In this document: positions 21,597 through 33,324 of the stretch, one piece after another
Layout: each line of letters opens with the position of its first letter
Numbering within the stretch: position 1 is the stretch's first letter
Origin: Coenobita brevimanus
Taxonomy: Eukaryota > Arthropoda > Malacostraca > Decapoda > Coenobitidae
Direction: 5' to 3'
NCBI GenBank assembly: GCA_032717465.1
Contig: CM064670.1
Location: 15,954,931-16,018,930, forward strand
Length of the DNA: 64,000 nt
Translations under genes and position numbers: made by a program
The notes under the pieces: model-generated
The model's database searches: none
Told to the model about the DNA's origin: nothing
Seen by the model: the letters and a program-made list of their open reading frames with translations, nothing else

Positions 21597-22447
21597 TGTG
21601 AAAAATATTCTGGGGTTCTGGTGAACAAATCAGGGCTCCTTATTCGGGGCACCACAATGTAAGAAATTTCTAATATTTTCTAATAAACAATCCGTAGGTC
21701 GTCACTCGTCCCTAAAGTTGTCCTTTAGTAAATTCAAACAAGTCTCACAGGGTTAGGTGAACAGCAACTTAACCTTAACTCACCTAACTATTGCTCTTCT
21801 ATCTCTTAGCTAATCCCCCCTTGAATTGGCTAATTCTTAAAGGTTACTTAGCTAGGGAGTTCGGACAGTACATGACGACAAGCTGCTTTTCTGTAGTTGC
21901 TTGGGCTTCAGCGTCCTTGAGTGTGTATGTACAAGCTGCTAACTCAACGAGGTCTAGGAGCAGAGTGAGGTGGCAAGGCAAACCTCTATCTCCCTCATAA
22001 AATGGTAGAGGTGCCAACTATTAATTAATTACTATGCTAAATACAGTTAGATTACATCATGATATATACAGGGCAAATGTAACAAATTAATCTTAGTTTT
22101 AATTAAAGATAACCAAATATTCCCTTTAATTATGTATCTTAAATCCACATGCACTTTACATGAGGACCTTTTCATCCTTGCCACATCATCTAATGTGCAA
22201 ATGCAGTTTAGCTCAGTGGAAATTTCCATATAATTACATGTATTTACAATATAGTTGTCCACGAGGGTTAAACGCAGTAGCATTTAATTTATCAATAATA
22301 AGAATTATTAAAGAGAACGTAATTTTTGGGTTACAAAAACCGCTTGAACAGGTGACAACGCTCTCTGGTTTTCCTCTGCTTCTAACCAGGGACGACTATT
22401 ATAAAAAGCAGAGAGTGCAACTGCTCTGGGGGAAAATATTTCCCACA
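21597..22447 (-). repeat. 5' LTR of the BEL/Pao element
   Basis: 851 bp, TG...CA on the plus strand, followed by the AAGTA target copy. Within its first 80 bases it carries a second diverged copy of the LTR/primer-site junction (21630-21672). Confidence 0.87.
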
Positions 22448-22587
22448 AAGTAACTACCAGCCTATCTAATAAGTATAGCACATCTCAGTCCACAACAATA
22501 GTTAGGCTGGACAGGAATCTTAAGAGACAGATACACAGACGGATGAATAAAAATATTAGAGAGAATGAGAACAGATTTACACACAGA
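22448..22587. other. Short unassigned spacer
   Basis: I see nothing recognisable apart from the AAGTA target copy at its left edge. Confidence 0.5.
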
Positions 22588-22745
22588 TCACAAATATGAA
22601 TTGTTGTGTGGTGTCCAGTCTTTCCGGCGGACTTTAATTTCACATTCTTTTCTGTTTGTGGGATCTCTAGGAAACCTGTGCAATATCATACCCATACCTG
22701 TGAGGTTGGAACATCTCCAGGCTGCACAGTATACCATCTCGTGGT
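22588..22745 (-). pseudogene. THAP zinc-finger fragment
   Basis: The minus strand reads MVYCAAWRCSNLTGMG, then LHRFPRD, and RRKDWTPHN, which is the start of a THAP DNA-binding domain (C2CH finger: two Cys, an F.FP.D turn, then the W.P box). The second half (Cys and His near AVPTF) is missing because a stop follows at about 22588. THAP domains are found in P-element transposases and related host genes. No transposase body is seen next to it. Confidence 0.6.
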
Positions 22746-22954
22746 CAAATACAGGTGTATTGCATGTGATATGGCCATAGAAAGTGTTGTGTCCCCCTTG
22801 ATCTCTGTGCATTCTTAAGGCAGTCAGAGAAGTGAGGAGGTGGGGTGAGGATGCAATATGGCGCCCATATGTCACATGACTGGTTCTCGGCCAATCACAG
22901 GTAAGCGCGTGAGGTGAGGTCTGAAATCGAGTTGGCCAAACTCTTCCTACTCTA

Positions 22955-23200
22955 TGGCACTGGACCAGCCCTACACCACCTTCAACCCTCAACTCCCCCA
23001 CCATCATCCTCCACTTGCCAGTTAGTACTTGGCAACAAGTCTTCTCATGTCCTGTAAATTATGGGTAAACTATTATCGCGAACGCTGTCTACGGCCAAGA
23101 TTTGGATGGTATTCAACAATACACTATTATTTAATTGCAGGCTATAATTGAGGACAATATTCACAAACAGTGAATTGTTGTGTCCAACATGACTCTGAGC
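22955..23200. repeat. Left arm of a long-range inverted repeat
   Basis: About 245 bases ('accctcaactccc' to 'catgactctgagc') match the reverse complement of 38860-39100 with roughly 85-90% identity by eye. Neither arm encodes protein. The arms lie near THAP-containing relics but in opposite relation to them, so they may be a dispersed repeat rather than the termini of one element. Confidence 0.75.
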
Positions 23201-23233
23201 TGTAGGGATTCTTTTATTTCCCCCCCTTCTCTC

Positions 23234-23267
<34 letters not shown>

Positions 23268-23364
23268 CTTTAGGGTTTGTCGGTGGGCAGTCCCACAGTC
23301 AACTCGCCATTATGTGCACTGAATGCAAGCAACATTTATTACATTATCTGAGGAGTAGACTGTA
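23201..23364. repeat. Spacer with (CTGT)n microsatellite
   Basis: A run of about eight CTGT units lies at 23236-23267. Otherwise unassigned. Confidence 0.8.
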
Positions 23365-23705
23365 GCACCAGTTGAGCAGGGCAGTACTCCCAAGGTGGAT
23401 GGAAAGCTGATGACAGGGAGAGCTGGAGCTCCCGTTTCATCAGCCCTCAGGACTAGGTCCCGACCATCCCCCTTTGCTGAACTTTTTCAGTGTCTCAGTA
23501 ACACAGAGAGTAGGCCAGCAAGTTCTCCAATACAAGTTTCTCTAACTATCAACATCAAACTACATGCACAGTACACATTACATTTCCTTTTCCAAAATTT
23601 ACAGATACCATGGCAGCGCAACATGTGGCCTTGGAGTCCCCAGGGGGGGGGACCATAAATGCCCCCACCTTCCGCCCCTCTCCCGGTGACACTCGAGCTG
23701 CCTGG

Positions 23706-24470
23706 AACCACTGTCTGACTCTCTTCTTCATTTCTGCAACATTCGCTGCATTTCCTCTAACTTTTGCTCTGTTGAGCACCACCTCTCCTTCTCTAAACCT
23801 CACCTTCTTTTTCTAACTGAGACTCAGCTGTCTGAGGCAACTGACAGCAGACTCTTTTCTGTATCCTCCTACCTTCTCTGTACTCATTTAAAAGCCAAAG
23901 GTGGCTGTTGTGTATATATACGCAACGACTTATCTTGCTCTCGTGTTCCTGAACTCGATTCTTCTGAATTCTCTACACTCTGGCTTCAGCTTTCCTGTCA
24001 TTCTCTGACTAAATATATCTACACTGTTTACTTATCTCCTAATTCTACAGACTATCAAAAATTCTTTGACTATCGTACTTCTAGGTTGGAACACATTCTA
24101 TCCATTTCTCCTCTCACTGAATTCTCCATTTTAGGAGATTTCAATGTTCACCACCACCTTTGGCTCTCCTCTCCTTTCACTGATGCACCTGGCGAACAAG
24201 CCTACACCTTTTCTATCCTTAATGACCTAGAGCAGCTTGTACAGCATCCTACCCGTATCCCTGACCACCTTAGAGGGTGCTCCAACATACTCGACCTTTT
24301 CCTTACAACTAATCCTTCTGCTTACACTGTTAATCTTTTCTCTCCGTTGGGGTCCTCCGATCACCTTAACCTCTCCTATCATTCCGGTACGTCCTGTGGA
24401 CCCTCCAAAGAAACGTCATCTGTGGCACTTTGGAGCTGTGGATTGGGAGGCCCTTAGGTAGTACTTCTTT
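23706..24470 (+). pseudogene. LINE endonuclease domain (APE type)
   Basis: The plus-strand frame reads NIRCISSNF at the N-terminus, [11 protein letters not shown] with the catalytic Glu, [32 protein letters not shown] with the catalytic Asp and Asn, and [14 protein letters not shown] with the catalytic His near 24340-24390. The part from 24086 to 24457 is a clean frame; the upstream part continues in the same frame from about 23720. Confidence 0.85.
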
Positions 24471-24524
24471 GATTTTCCCTGGAATGATTATTGCTTCCAT
24501 TGCCGGGAGCCATCTCGGTGTGCC

Positions 24525-26556
24525 TTGCGCATTACGGAGGTTATTCTCTCAGGCATGGAAGCATACATACCTTTCTCATATCCTCTGTCTAATGCAAGAA
24601 AGCCTTGGTTTAATCACGCTTCTTCTAATGCTGTCCGCAACAAGGAGAGGGCCTATAAAAGGTACCAGAGCCAACCCACCCCTGAATCACATCTTTTATA
24701 CATTTCTGCCCGGAATCGTGCTAAGTCTGTTCTTCGCTCTGCTAAAAATAATTTCATCTGCACTAAATGCTCTCAACTCTCCAACTTGAATTCTTCCTGC
24801 TCCTTCTGGCACCTTGCCAAAAACCTTTCTAACAACTTTACCTCATCATCCTTCCCTCCTCGTTTCTACTCTGATGGCTCTGTTGCTATTTCTTCTACTG
24901 ATAAAGTAGATCTCTTCACTTTGACTTTCTCCTCCAATTCCACGTTAGATAATTCCAGTGCTGTTCCTCCATCACTTCCCCCCTCTGACTTCCTCATGGC
25001 TGACATTAAAATTTCTTCAGCTGATGTATTTTCTGCCATCACAGGCCTCAATACTAATAAGGCATATGGGCCTGATGGAGTCCCTCCTGTTGTTCTCAAG
25101 GACTGTGCTTCTGTGCTTACACCCTGCCTAGGCAAACTCTTTCACCTTTATCTATAAACTTGTACCTTTCCTTCTTGCTGGAAGTTTGCTCTCATTCAGC
25201 CAGTCCCAAATAAGGATAACCATTCCCAACCCTCTAACTATCGTCCAATTGCTTTAACATCCTGTATCTCAAAAGTTTTTGAGTCATTTCTTAATAGAAA
25301 AATTTTAAAGCATCATTCCTATCACAACCTTCTTTCTGATCATCAGTCTGGGTTCCGTCAGGGACGCTGCACTAGCGATCTTCTCACCTACCTTTCAGAC
25401 TCCTGGTCATCCTCCTTTCGGGACTTTGGCGAAAGCTTTGCCATTGCACTTGACATCTCAAAGGCTTTCGATCGAGTCTGGCATAAATCCTTAATTTCCA
25501 AGCTGCCCTCTTACGGTTTCTATCCTTCTATCTGTGCCTTCATCTATAGCTTCCTTTCTGGTCGTTCTATAGCCGCTGTTGTAGACGGCCATCGTTCTTC
25601 TCCTAGATCTATCAACAGTGGTGTTCCTCAGGGCTCTGTCCTATCACCAACTCTCTTCCTTTTATTCATTAATGACCTTCTAAACTGTACATTTAACCCT
25701 ATCCACTCATACACTGATGACTTCATCCTTCATCTTTCCATTCGGTTCTCGCAACATCCATCTCAGCAGTTACTTCAACAAACAAGGGATGAGGCTATGG
25801 CACACCTAATGTCTGACTTGGCTCGTATCTCTGACTGGGGTAAAAATAATCTGGTTGTTTATTAATGGATCAAAGACTCAATTTTTACATCTATCAACCC
25901 GATATAATCTTCCACAGGTATACCCACTAATGTTTAAAAATGTTCAGCTTAATCCTGCATCATCCTTGAACGTGCTTGGGATTTTGTTTATACGGGACTT
26001 ATCTTGGAAAGATCATATTACAACTCTTGTAAAATCTGCTTCCAAGAGATTAGGCGTGCTAAGCCGGCTCCGTTCCTTCTTTACTCCTGCACAACTGTTG
26101 ACTCTATATAGGGGTTTTATCCGCCCTTGTTTAGGGTACAACTCTCATGTGTGGGGAGGCTCCCCACATACAGCTCTTCTCAATAGGGCGGAGTGAAAGG
26201 CTTTTCGTCTCATTCACTGTCCTCCTCTTACTGACTCCCTTCAACCCCTGTCTCTTCGTCGCACTGTTGCATCTTTATCTCTTTTCTATCACAACTTCAA
26301 TGGTCACTGCTCCTCTGAACTGTCTGCATGCATTCCTCCTCCTCTACGACGGGCGCGTAGCACCCGTGTAGCAGCAAACTCTCATCCCTTTTCTGTCCAA
26401 CTCTCTAATGCAAGAGTTAACCGTTACTCCCAGTCCTTCATTTATGCAACGGGTCAACTCTCGAACTGTCTCCCTCTGTCCGTACTTCCTGCTTCCTATG
26501 ATCTCCAGTCTTTCAAACGAAGTGTGTCCAGCCATCTCGAAATGATCGGATCTTGA
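24525..26556 (+). pseudogene. LINE reverse transcriptase and C-terminal domain
   Basis: 24525-25157 gives the pre-RT and fingers (NTNKAYGPDGVPPVVLKDC), ending in a stop. The text continues with NYRPIALTSCISKVFE, QSGFRQGRCTSDLL, LDISKAFDRVWH, NSGVPQGSVLSPTLF and the active-site box SYTDDFIL, where YADD is usual. A break near 25865 follows. 25855-26196 gives LNVLGILFIRDLSWKDH and LYRGFIRPCLGYNSHVWGG. The C-terminus ends LPLSVLPASYDLQSFKRSV near 26540. Several stops or frameshifts make it inactive. Confidence 0.86.
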
Positions 26557-26644
26557 ATTTGGTTTCTCTTGTATTTTGTTTTTCTCTTGGAAACAATAAC
26601 TGCGGGCTCGTAGCCTTTGGTTCCTTCTTCCTCGCATAAAAAAA

Positions 26645-26645
<1 letters not shown>

Positions 26646-26700
<55 letters not shown>
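26646..26700. repeat. (AC)n microsatellite
   Basis: About 27 AC units directly after the LINE A-run, which suggests growth from the tail. Confidence 0.97.
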
Positions 26701-26702
<2 letters not shown>

Positions 26703-26919
26703 ATGACGGTAAATATCTGGAAGAAGCTTTTTTTTTTTTTTCACTATTTTTCATTAAGAGCCAAACATAAATAAAGAGCATTATACCATTATCTGTGATT
26801 AAAATTTGTTTCAAAGCAATGATTCCACCTCACGTTATAGAGTTGAGTAGCATGGCCTGTAAAACACACACACTACAGCTGCATGGGGAATGTAAGTACA
26901 TGTTCTCTGTGCTTTTAGT
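26701..26919. other. Unassigned spacer
   Basis: Contains an 18-base T-run near 26728. Nothing else recognised; it may include the 5' leader of the next LINE. Confidence 0.4.
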
Positions 26920-26927
26920 ATTGCAAA

Positions 26928-27898
26928 ATGGACACATACTTTAGTAAAGCAAATTTGGAAAAGAAAAGGGATAAAGGTAGAAAGCATGATGATGATTTCT
27001 ACCAAGAACTAGTTGAAGTGGAGACTCACAATAGACTTGCTGAACGTGTACACAAACTAGAAATGGCTTTCAAAAATGAAATTGATGAAATAAAGAAGCA
27101 GATGCACTTGCAAAAGGAAGAAATAGAAAAACTAGGAAGGGAGGCCAACAAGAAAGACACAACCATCAGTGAACTAACAGTGGAACTGAGTACACTTAGG
27201 AAGAAAATGAGTGAAATGGCAAGTACAGTAGTCAATCACGAGAGTGTTATGGAAGAGTTAAAAAATGATACAGAGACAATTGGGAAGTAAACAGTCTGAT
27301 AGACCAAAGCAGTGATATTGAGGAGAAGATAACACAGGTGAATGAAGCTGTGCAAAGCTACAAAAATGATGTGGAAACCACGTATGCTGAAATGGTGAAA
27401 GTAAAGAAAGACTTAGAAACAAGGGTGGAGGAAAAAAGCATTACACAGGAAGTGAAAAGAATAATCCAAAACAATCCAAAGTTAGTCAGAGATTCAGTAG
27501 ATATAAACAAATCTATAGTAATCACTGGTATAGAAGAGGAAGAAGTAAAAAACAAGATCACAAGAGACAAAAAGGAGATGGTAAACGTAATGAGCTTACT
27601 GAAAGAAGTATCATAGGAAATCTGTAGTAAAGAAATAGAGGAACACAAAAGGTTAGGGAAATACGAGAGAAGCAAGACAAGACCTCTAAAGGTGACTTTC
27701 CAGAGTGTAAACACTGTGGAGGAGATACTAAAAAATGCAAAGAATCTTATGGAAAAAGAGGAGTTCAAAAATGTATGGATAAAAAGATGCCTAGCACAAG
27801 AGGAACTGGAATTACTGAAAGAGAAGAGGGAGGAAGCAAAAACAAAAAATGAGGAAAGATCAGAAGAGGAGAAGAACAATTTTTTTTTTACAAAGTAA
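26928..27898 (+). pseudogene. LINE ORF1 protein, coiled coil, broken into three frames
   Basis: 26928-27290 (120 residues) is rich in Glu, Lys and Leu with heptad spacing (RVHKLEMAFKNEIDEIKKQM), a long coiled coil. 27338-27616 continues it (DLETRVEEKS, then VITGIEEEE). 27692-27898 resembles the RRM-like/CTD end (VTFQSVNTVEEILKNAKNL). LINE ORF1 proteins bind the element RNA as multimers. Two frame breaks (about 27290 and 27616) would stop production of the full protein. Confidence 0.75.
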
Positions 27899-27989
27899 TA
27901 GGATTGCAGGTACGAAAGTGGTACACAAACAGGATGGAAGAAAAAGGAGGAAGGTAGTAAAACCATGTCATGACAAGTATATAAACAAG

Positions 27990-28932
27990 ATGATAAAGTT
28001 GATGTACTCAAATGTGGATGGAATGGGATCTAAATTACCAGAGATGAATGATTATGTCAGAGAAAATGAACCACAAATAATATGCCTAACTGAAACAAAA
28101 TTAACACCAAGGATATCTAATGACATATTAAACTTACAGGAATACAATATATGTAGAAGAGAGAGAAATGTAAAAAAAGGAGGAGGAATTATAATATTAA
28201 CTAAGAAAAATCTAAAAGTCAATGAAATAAAACTAGATATACCATCACAAGTAGAACTGATTGCAGTAGAGATCAACACATCTGAAGGGAAAGTAATTGT
28301 AGCCAATTTGTACATGCCACCCAGATCAAACACATGGGAAAGAGACGAATATGAGGACCTGGCAGAGAGTACAATTCAGAGTTTAAGATCATTACTACAT
28401 GAAATGGAAGAGAAATCGGAAAGAATTATACTAACAGGAGATTTAATACAAATATAAATTGGAATACTCTATAATTAGCCAAGAAAGCTGTTGGGATAAA
28501 AAGCTCCTGGATCTCGTGCAAGAGTTTTTCCTAACGCAACATGTGAGGGAAACCACCTGAAAAAGAGGACTCGATGTACCTTCAGTGCTAGATCTAATAT
28601 TTACTAGGCAAGAAAATGATATTGACAGTTTAATATATCACCCTACACTCGGCAAAAGCGATCATGCAGTACTAAATTACAACTTCAGGATAGCATATGA
28701 CATAGTTAACAGCAATGAAAGTTACAAAAAGTGCCTAAACTATAAAAAGGGAAATTATCAAGACCTAAAGAAGTATTTCTTAGAATTTGATTGGGAAAAT
28801 GAGCTTAGAGGACAAGATTTAAATGCTGTATATAAAAAATTCTGTGAATTTTATGAAATAGGAGTCCAGAAGTACATCCCACAGCACAAAGAAGCGGATA
28901 AGAATATACAGAAATGGTTCAATAAAGAATGA
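27990..28932 (+). pseudogene. LINE ORF2 endonuclease domain
   Basis: The frame from about 27990 reads LMYSNVDGMGSKLPEM, PQIICLTETKL (catalytic Glu), KKGGGIIIL, ANLYMPPRSN and RIILTGD (catalytic Asp, with the following Asn lost to a frame break at about 28445). 28585-28932 continues with PTLGKSDHAVLNY, which carries the catalytic His. The separate pieces show one or two small indels. Confidence 0.82.
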
Positions 28933-28956
28933 AAAAAATCAAAAGAAATAAAAGAT

Positions 28957-30380
28957 TTGTTGTGGAATAGATACAGAAGACACAATAGTGAAAGGGCGTA
29001 TAATAATTACAAACAGGCAAGAAACGATTATACAAGAATAAGGAGGGAAGCCCAAAAACAGTCTGAGGAGGATATAATAAATAAAAGTAGTGATCAACCA
29101 AAGCTGTTTTACAGCTACATCAGAAGCAAAACCAAAGTAAAAGATATAATACAATCCATTATGGACGAGGGAATCACTTATATGCAAGAGAAAGATATTT
29201 GTGAAACACTAAATAAGAATTTCCAATTAGTTTTTACAGAAAAAAAAAATTTGAGAGGGAATGTGGAACATGCATGTCCACACATACTACCAGATATACA
29301 AATAACAGAAAAAGTAATACAGGAGGAGTTAAGTAAATTAGATAGAGGAAAAGTAAGTGGTCCTGATGAAATTTCACGTTGGGTACTACGAGAATGTGCA
29401 AAGGAGTTAAGTAAACCATTATTTTTAATTTTCAAGAAATCCTTGAGTCAAGGTAAACTACCTGATATTTGGAAGAAAGCAAATATTGTCCCCTTATTCA
29501 AGAAAGGAAATAGACAAAATCCACTCAACTACCGACCAGTATCACTGACCAGTGTTGTAAGCAAGGTATTAGAAAAGCTTATAAGAAAAGCTTGGGTAAA
29601 TCATCTAGAAGAACACAGTATGATAACAGAAAGACAGTTTGGTTTCAGAAAAGGAAAATCATGTGTTACTAATCTGTTGAGCTACTATGACAGAGTAACA
29701 AACACAATACAGGAAAGAGAAGGATGGGTGGACAGTATCTATTTAGATTTCAAGAAAGCTTTTGACACAGTACCACACCAAAGACTTTTATGGAAACTGT
29801 ACCATCAAGGAGGAATTCGAGGCAAACTGTTTTGTTGGATGCAAGATTTTCTCATAAAAAGAGAAATGAGAACAGTACTAAGAGGAAACTACTCATCATG
29901 GAAAGAAGTGACTAGTGGAGTACCACAGGGTTCAGTGCTGGCACCAATCATGTTTTTAGTGTATATAAATGATATAAACAGTAACACTGGAAATGAGAGC
30001 TATTTGAATATGTTTGCAGATGATGCAAAAATACAAATGAGAATTACTAACACAGACTCTTGTAAAGAGCTACAAGAAGAATTAAACTTCATGAATGGAG
30101 TAATACATGGCAAATGGAATTCAATGTGGACAAGTGTCATGTAATCAAGTTTGGTAAAAGTGGAAAAAGACCTGATTGGGATTATAAGTTACGAAATAAA
30201 ACCCTATACACATCAGAAAGAGAGAAGGACCTAGGTGTGATTATAAATAACAGACTATCTCCGGCTAACCACATCAGCAAGAAGGTACGGAACATGTATA
30301 CACTGCTTGCAAATATGAGAATAGCATTCACATACATAAATGAAGACATGGTAAGAAGGATAATAACATCAGACTACTGA
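28957..30380 (+). pseudogene. LINE ORF2 reverse transcriptase, long open part
   Basis: A 395-residue frame (28957-30144) has SGPDEISRWVLREC, WKKANIVPLFKKG, NYRPVSLTSVVSKVLEK, QFGFRKGKSC, LDFKKAFDTVPHQRLL, TSGVPQGSVLAPIMF and the active-site box MFADDAKI, all intact. 30114-30380 continues in the next frame with VDKCHVIKFGKSG and KDLGVIINNRLSP (thumb). The overlap of the two frames near 30114-30144 marks a frameshift. RT domain length is normal. Confidence 0.9.
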
Positions 30381-30830
30381 TGCATATTCCAGGGTTGGTC
30401 TAATGAATGGAGTCCTCATCTCAAAAAACACATAGACAGGATTTAAAAAGTTCAAAGGGCCGCTACAAGATGGATACCAAGCTTAAGGGACCTAAGCTAC
30501 GAAGAAAGACTAAATAAACTGAATCTACCAACACTACAGGAGAGAAGGAAAAGAGGTGACATGATAATGCTATATAAGTGCATATCAGGGAAGGAGAAAA
30601 TAGACATAAGTGATTACTTAACATATGGAGAAGCATCAGGAAGAGGACACTGCAAAAAACTGCATAAGAAGAGAGGGGATAAAGACGTAAGGAAAATCAG
30701 TTTCCCAAACAGAGCAATTGATCAATGGAATGCACTACCGAATGAAATAGTGTGTGCCAAAACAATTCACAAATTTAAGGATATGTACGATAAATATGGT
30801 TTAAGACACGGGACAGTACGAGCTTGACTC
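30381..30830 (+). pseudogene. LINE ORF2 C-terminal region
   Basis: 30561-30827 reads MLYKCISGKEKIDISDY and SFPNRAIDQWNALPNEIV, the usual end of CR1-type ORF2. The interval 30381-30560 is its upstream half, broken by stops (YEERLNKLNLPTLQERRKRGD is readable). Confidence 0.82.
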
Positions 30831-30877
30831 ATTCCTGTAAAGATACAATTAGGTAAGAACAATTAGGTAAGGTAAGA

Positions 30878-31480
30878 ACACACACACACACACACAATGG
30901 GTCCTAGTGGAGAAGTAAAGCAGACGCGTTGAAAGGTGGCAACAGACAGAGGAGGAGGAGGAGGAGGAGGAAGAGATGATCAAAGGAGGAGCGTTAGGAG
31001 AAGAGTAACCGGATGCAATGAGAAGAGGAAGAATTAAGGAGTAAACGGGGAAGATGATGAAATGACAAGGATGTAACAAACGTGGGAGGGTGAAAGGGAG
31101 ATGGAGGAAGGAAATATGGGAAGAAAATTGACGGGAGATGAAAAAGAAAAGAAGCCAGAAGAGGACGAGAAATTAAGAGTGGGAGGAGGAAGTGATGAAA
31201 GAGGAGAAGAAAAATGGTAGACTAGAGGAAAGAGAACAGAATATAGAGTGGGTCAATGAGCAAAGAATGATACAGGAAGGGAAAAGAAAATTGGAGAGAA
31301 TGACATAAAAGAGAAGAGAGGAAAGAGAAGGATATGCATGAAGGAAGTGGAAAGACAAGAGAGAAGGAGAATCAAGAGAGGAGGAAAGATGAGCAGAGTG
31401 ATGAAGAGTGAAAGGCAGGAGGGAAAAGGAAAAAAAAGAAAGATGTTAGAGAGAGAGAGACGGTGAGGGGGGAAGAAAAG
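30878..31480. repeat. Purine-rich (GA/GGA) stretch
   Basis: After a short (AC)n at 30878-30896, the plus strand is strongly purine-biased for about 550 bases, with GGA/GAG/AAAGAG words, a GAGGAG run at 30949-30971 and a GA run at 31448-31460. No gene; pyrimidine-rich frames on the other strand are low-complexity artefacts. Confidence 0.8.
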
Positions 31481-31852
31481 AAGTATTACAGCTCAGAGCA
31501 TGATCCATATAGAACAGGTCAGCCAGATAGCCCGCCAAGTCTCGCCTCTTCTGCGCAGGTGATGTCAGCTCGCCCACTCCCGCTCCCTCTCCCCGCCACC
31601 ACACTGATATCTTCCCCGTAAATCCATCATCACTCATTTTATTATTATTTTTTTCAGTGTTTTACTTAAATTTACAATAAATAGCGGAGAGTACACATTA
31701 GCAATATAATTTTTATGCACTGTACGCATCAGAGTGATGTCAGTAATAAATAATAAAGTAAATATACCAAGTTATTATATTAGTTTGCTTTATTTGCACT
31801 TGATTTATACACACTATTGTACTACCATATAACAATACAGAAATATAACTAC
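31481..31852. other. Unassigned spacer
   Basis: 31490-31620 is moderately GC-rich unique-looking sequence, the rest AT-rich. I see no gene or known repeat. ACTAC at 31848-31852 is the left target copy of the solo LTR. Confidence 0.5.
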
Positions 31853-31997
31853 TGAAATAACAGCCGTGGCAACAGAGGGCATCACAACACCCCCAGGAGG
31901 CAACAACAGAGGGGTAGGTAGGGCGCGCTCAACATCCGTGTGATATGGGCCATGTCCTATATGGCTGCGTGCCCCTATTCCATGGAGTGCACCCGGC

Positions 31998-32687
31998 TTG
32001 AACAACTCAGTCTGGGTGCATTACCCTCCAACCGATCCAGCTCTCGCCAGGATCGGGGTGGAGCCCAGCACCCCAGTGACGGCCGGTAGCTGCACAGCTA
32101 ATGCAACGGCCTGTAACCATGCACCAGCAATGGCCTGTAGCCGTGCACCTGTAATGGCCGATAGCTGCACGTACAAATGACGGCCTGTAGCCGCTCATAA
32201 TGCTGTCCACCCACTCTGCAGAACCTGTGATGGCCGGTTGCTGCAAGTGGGGAGAGAAAGGTATACCTTCTCTCCTTCTGCAGTTGCCTCGAGGGGCACG
32301 ACACCAGTGACAGCCGGCAGCCGCACCAGTAGACAGGGGATGGCCAGTACCCGCCCCTCACCTACAGGTCTCCTCTCATACGGGACTTCGGCGACGGCCA
32401 GTAGCCGCGCCCATAGGCAAGTGACGGCCAGCAGCCGCACTTCGTCTGTGGTCCTGTCAGGAAGTCGGGCCCCGGTGACGGCAAACTGCCACACTGACAG
32501 GAAAGGGACGGCCTGTAGCTGCCCTCCTCCCGTTACCCAAGGGACCTCAACGATGGCCAGTAGCCATGCCAGGGATGGATGTCATAAAAGTCCCTCGCCC
32601 CCTGTGACTTCTCAACCTGAGGAAGACCCCTGCTTGAGCCGCCCCACTGGTGGCAGAGCAAGTCCCACCTCCAACTCCTCAGACTGA
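31998..32687 (+). pseudogene. LTR-internal Ser/Thr/Ala-rich repeat frame, third copy
   Basis: 31998-32180 and 32238-32687 lie in one frame, separated by a stop at 32178-32180. Residues such as PVTAGSRTSRQ and QVTASSRTS match the repeat frame of the other two LTRs, in the same sense relative to the LTR. The Pro-rich C-terminal part (SPPVTSQPEEDPCLSRP) also corresponds to the SPPVTSPPEDIPCL part of the 3' LTR copy. Confidence 0.45.
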
Positions 32688-33320
32688 GGCAGCCTCCAGA
32701 AGGAGAACCTTGCTATAGAGGACTGGTGGAGAGGCCCTGTGTTATCCCTTGGGTTGCATTCCATCCAGCCAACACCAGAGGGGGACCAGCATCTGTCGGA
32801 CTTCTGGTGCCAGCAACGCCACAGCCTTACCCTGATGGCGAAGCGGCAGGAGCGAGACCACAGCAGATGGGCTCTCAACGGTGCCCCTAGTACCCCGGGG
32901 TGCTACCTCTCCAGTCTTGAGGAGAAGTGGCTCCTTTCCCGCACTGGGTGCCTACAGGAGCGCCTGCAGAGGCTATTTGGCCTCAGTCCCGATGGCCAAA
33001 CCCCTGTACCCAGTCCTGCCAATGTGGGGACCTTCACCACGCCCAGCTGCAGCCCACCCCAGAGGATGACGCTCCTACGAGTAGTCCCGTGACCCCTAGA
33101 TGAAAGGACACCTGAAGGGACTCTACTGACACCGGGCCGACATCTGTGAGCTGCCAGCCCCCAACCCTCAGTTGGCCCACTCCCTTGCCCCACACACCTC
33201 CCGTGACTGTGACTCGAATGCTTGTGGAGTGAAAGTGAAAGTTAATCAGTGTACTGAACACCAGTGACAGTACTTAAATACCTTAACTCCATTGAATGTG
33301 AGACGAGACATAAACAGTGC

Positions 33321-33324
33321 TTAA
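33321..33324. other. Left TTAA target copy of element 3
   Basis: TTAA, matched by TTAA at 35170-35173. Confidence 0.88.

Larger units (their letters stand above)
14826..22447 (-). mobile_element. BEL/Pao LTR retrotransposon, pol mostly lost, two nested insertions
   Basis: Direct repeats 14826-15665 and 21597-22447 are LTRs with inverted ends (TGTGAAAAATATT...AATATTTCCCACA; the first base of the left copy has changed to G). AAGTA lies at 14821-14825 and again at 22448-22452, a clean 5-bp target duplication. Internally the minus strand gives BEL/Pao-type Gag, a retropepsin and, next to the 3' LTR, the typical Arg-rich C-terminal tail of BEL Pol. The bulk of Pol (RT, RNase H, integrase) is missing; a plus-strand LINE sits in its place. 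Confidence 0.87.
23365..26640 (+). mobile_element. APE-type LINE, near full length, inactivated
   Basis: A leader of about 400 bases is followed by an endonuclease, reverse transcriptase and C-terminal region on the plus strand, ending at 'ttccttcttcctcgcat' before an A-run and (AC)n. The same 3' end recurs at 37165-37185 in the 5'-truncated copy inside the P-like element, which confirms the family boundary. Stops and frameshifts are present. Clade is probably near Jockey or CR1; it differs from the LINE at 15870-18690 but is related. Confidence 0.85.
26920..30885 (+). mobile_element. CR1-like LINE, nearly complete, with ORF1 and ORF2
   Basis: An A-rich plus-strand element with a coiled-coil ORF1 (26928 to about 27900), an endonuclease (27991-28600), a reverse transcriptase (28957-30380) and a C-terminal segment (30561-30827). 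It ends in repeated 'aattaggtaag' words and (AC)n. Interruptions are few, so it is younger than the other LINEs here. The C-terminal signature (FPNRAIDQWNALPNEIV) and the FADD box fit the CR1/L2 group; a clade call needs a tree. Confidence 0.84.

Noticed and set aside
26344..26814. 156-residue minus-strand frame over the (AC)n run
   Set aside because: It is antisense to a LINE end plus a microsatellite; the CVCVCV run is an artefact.
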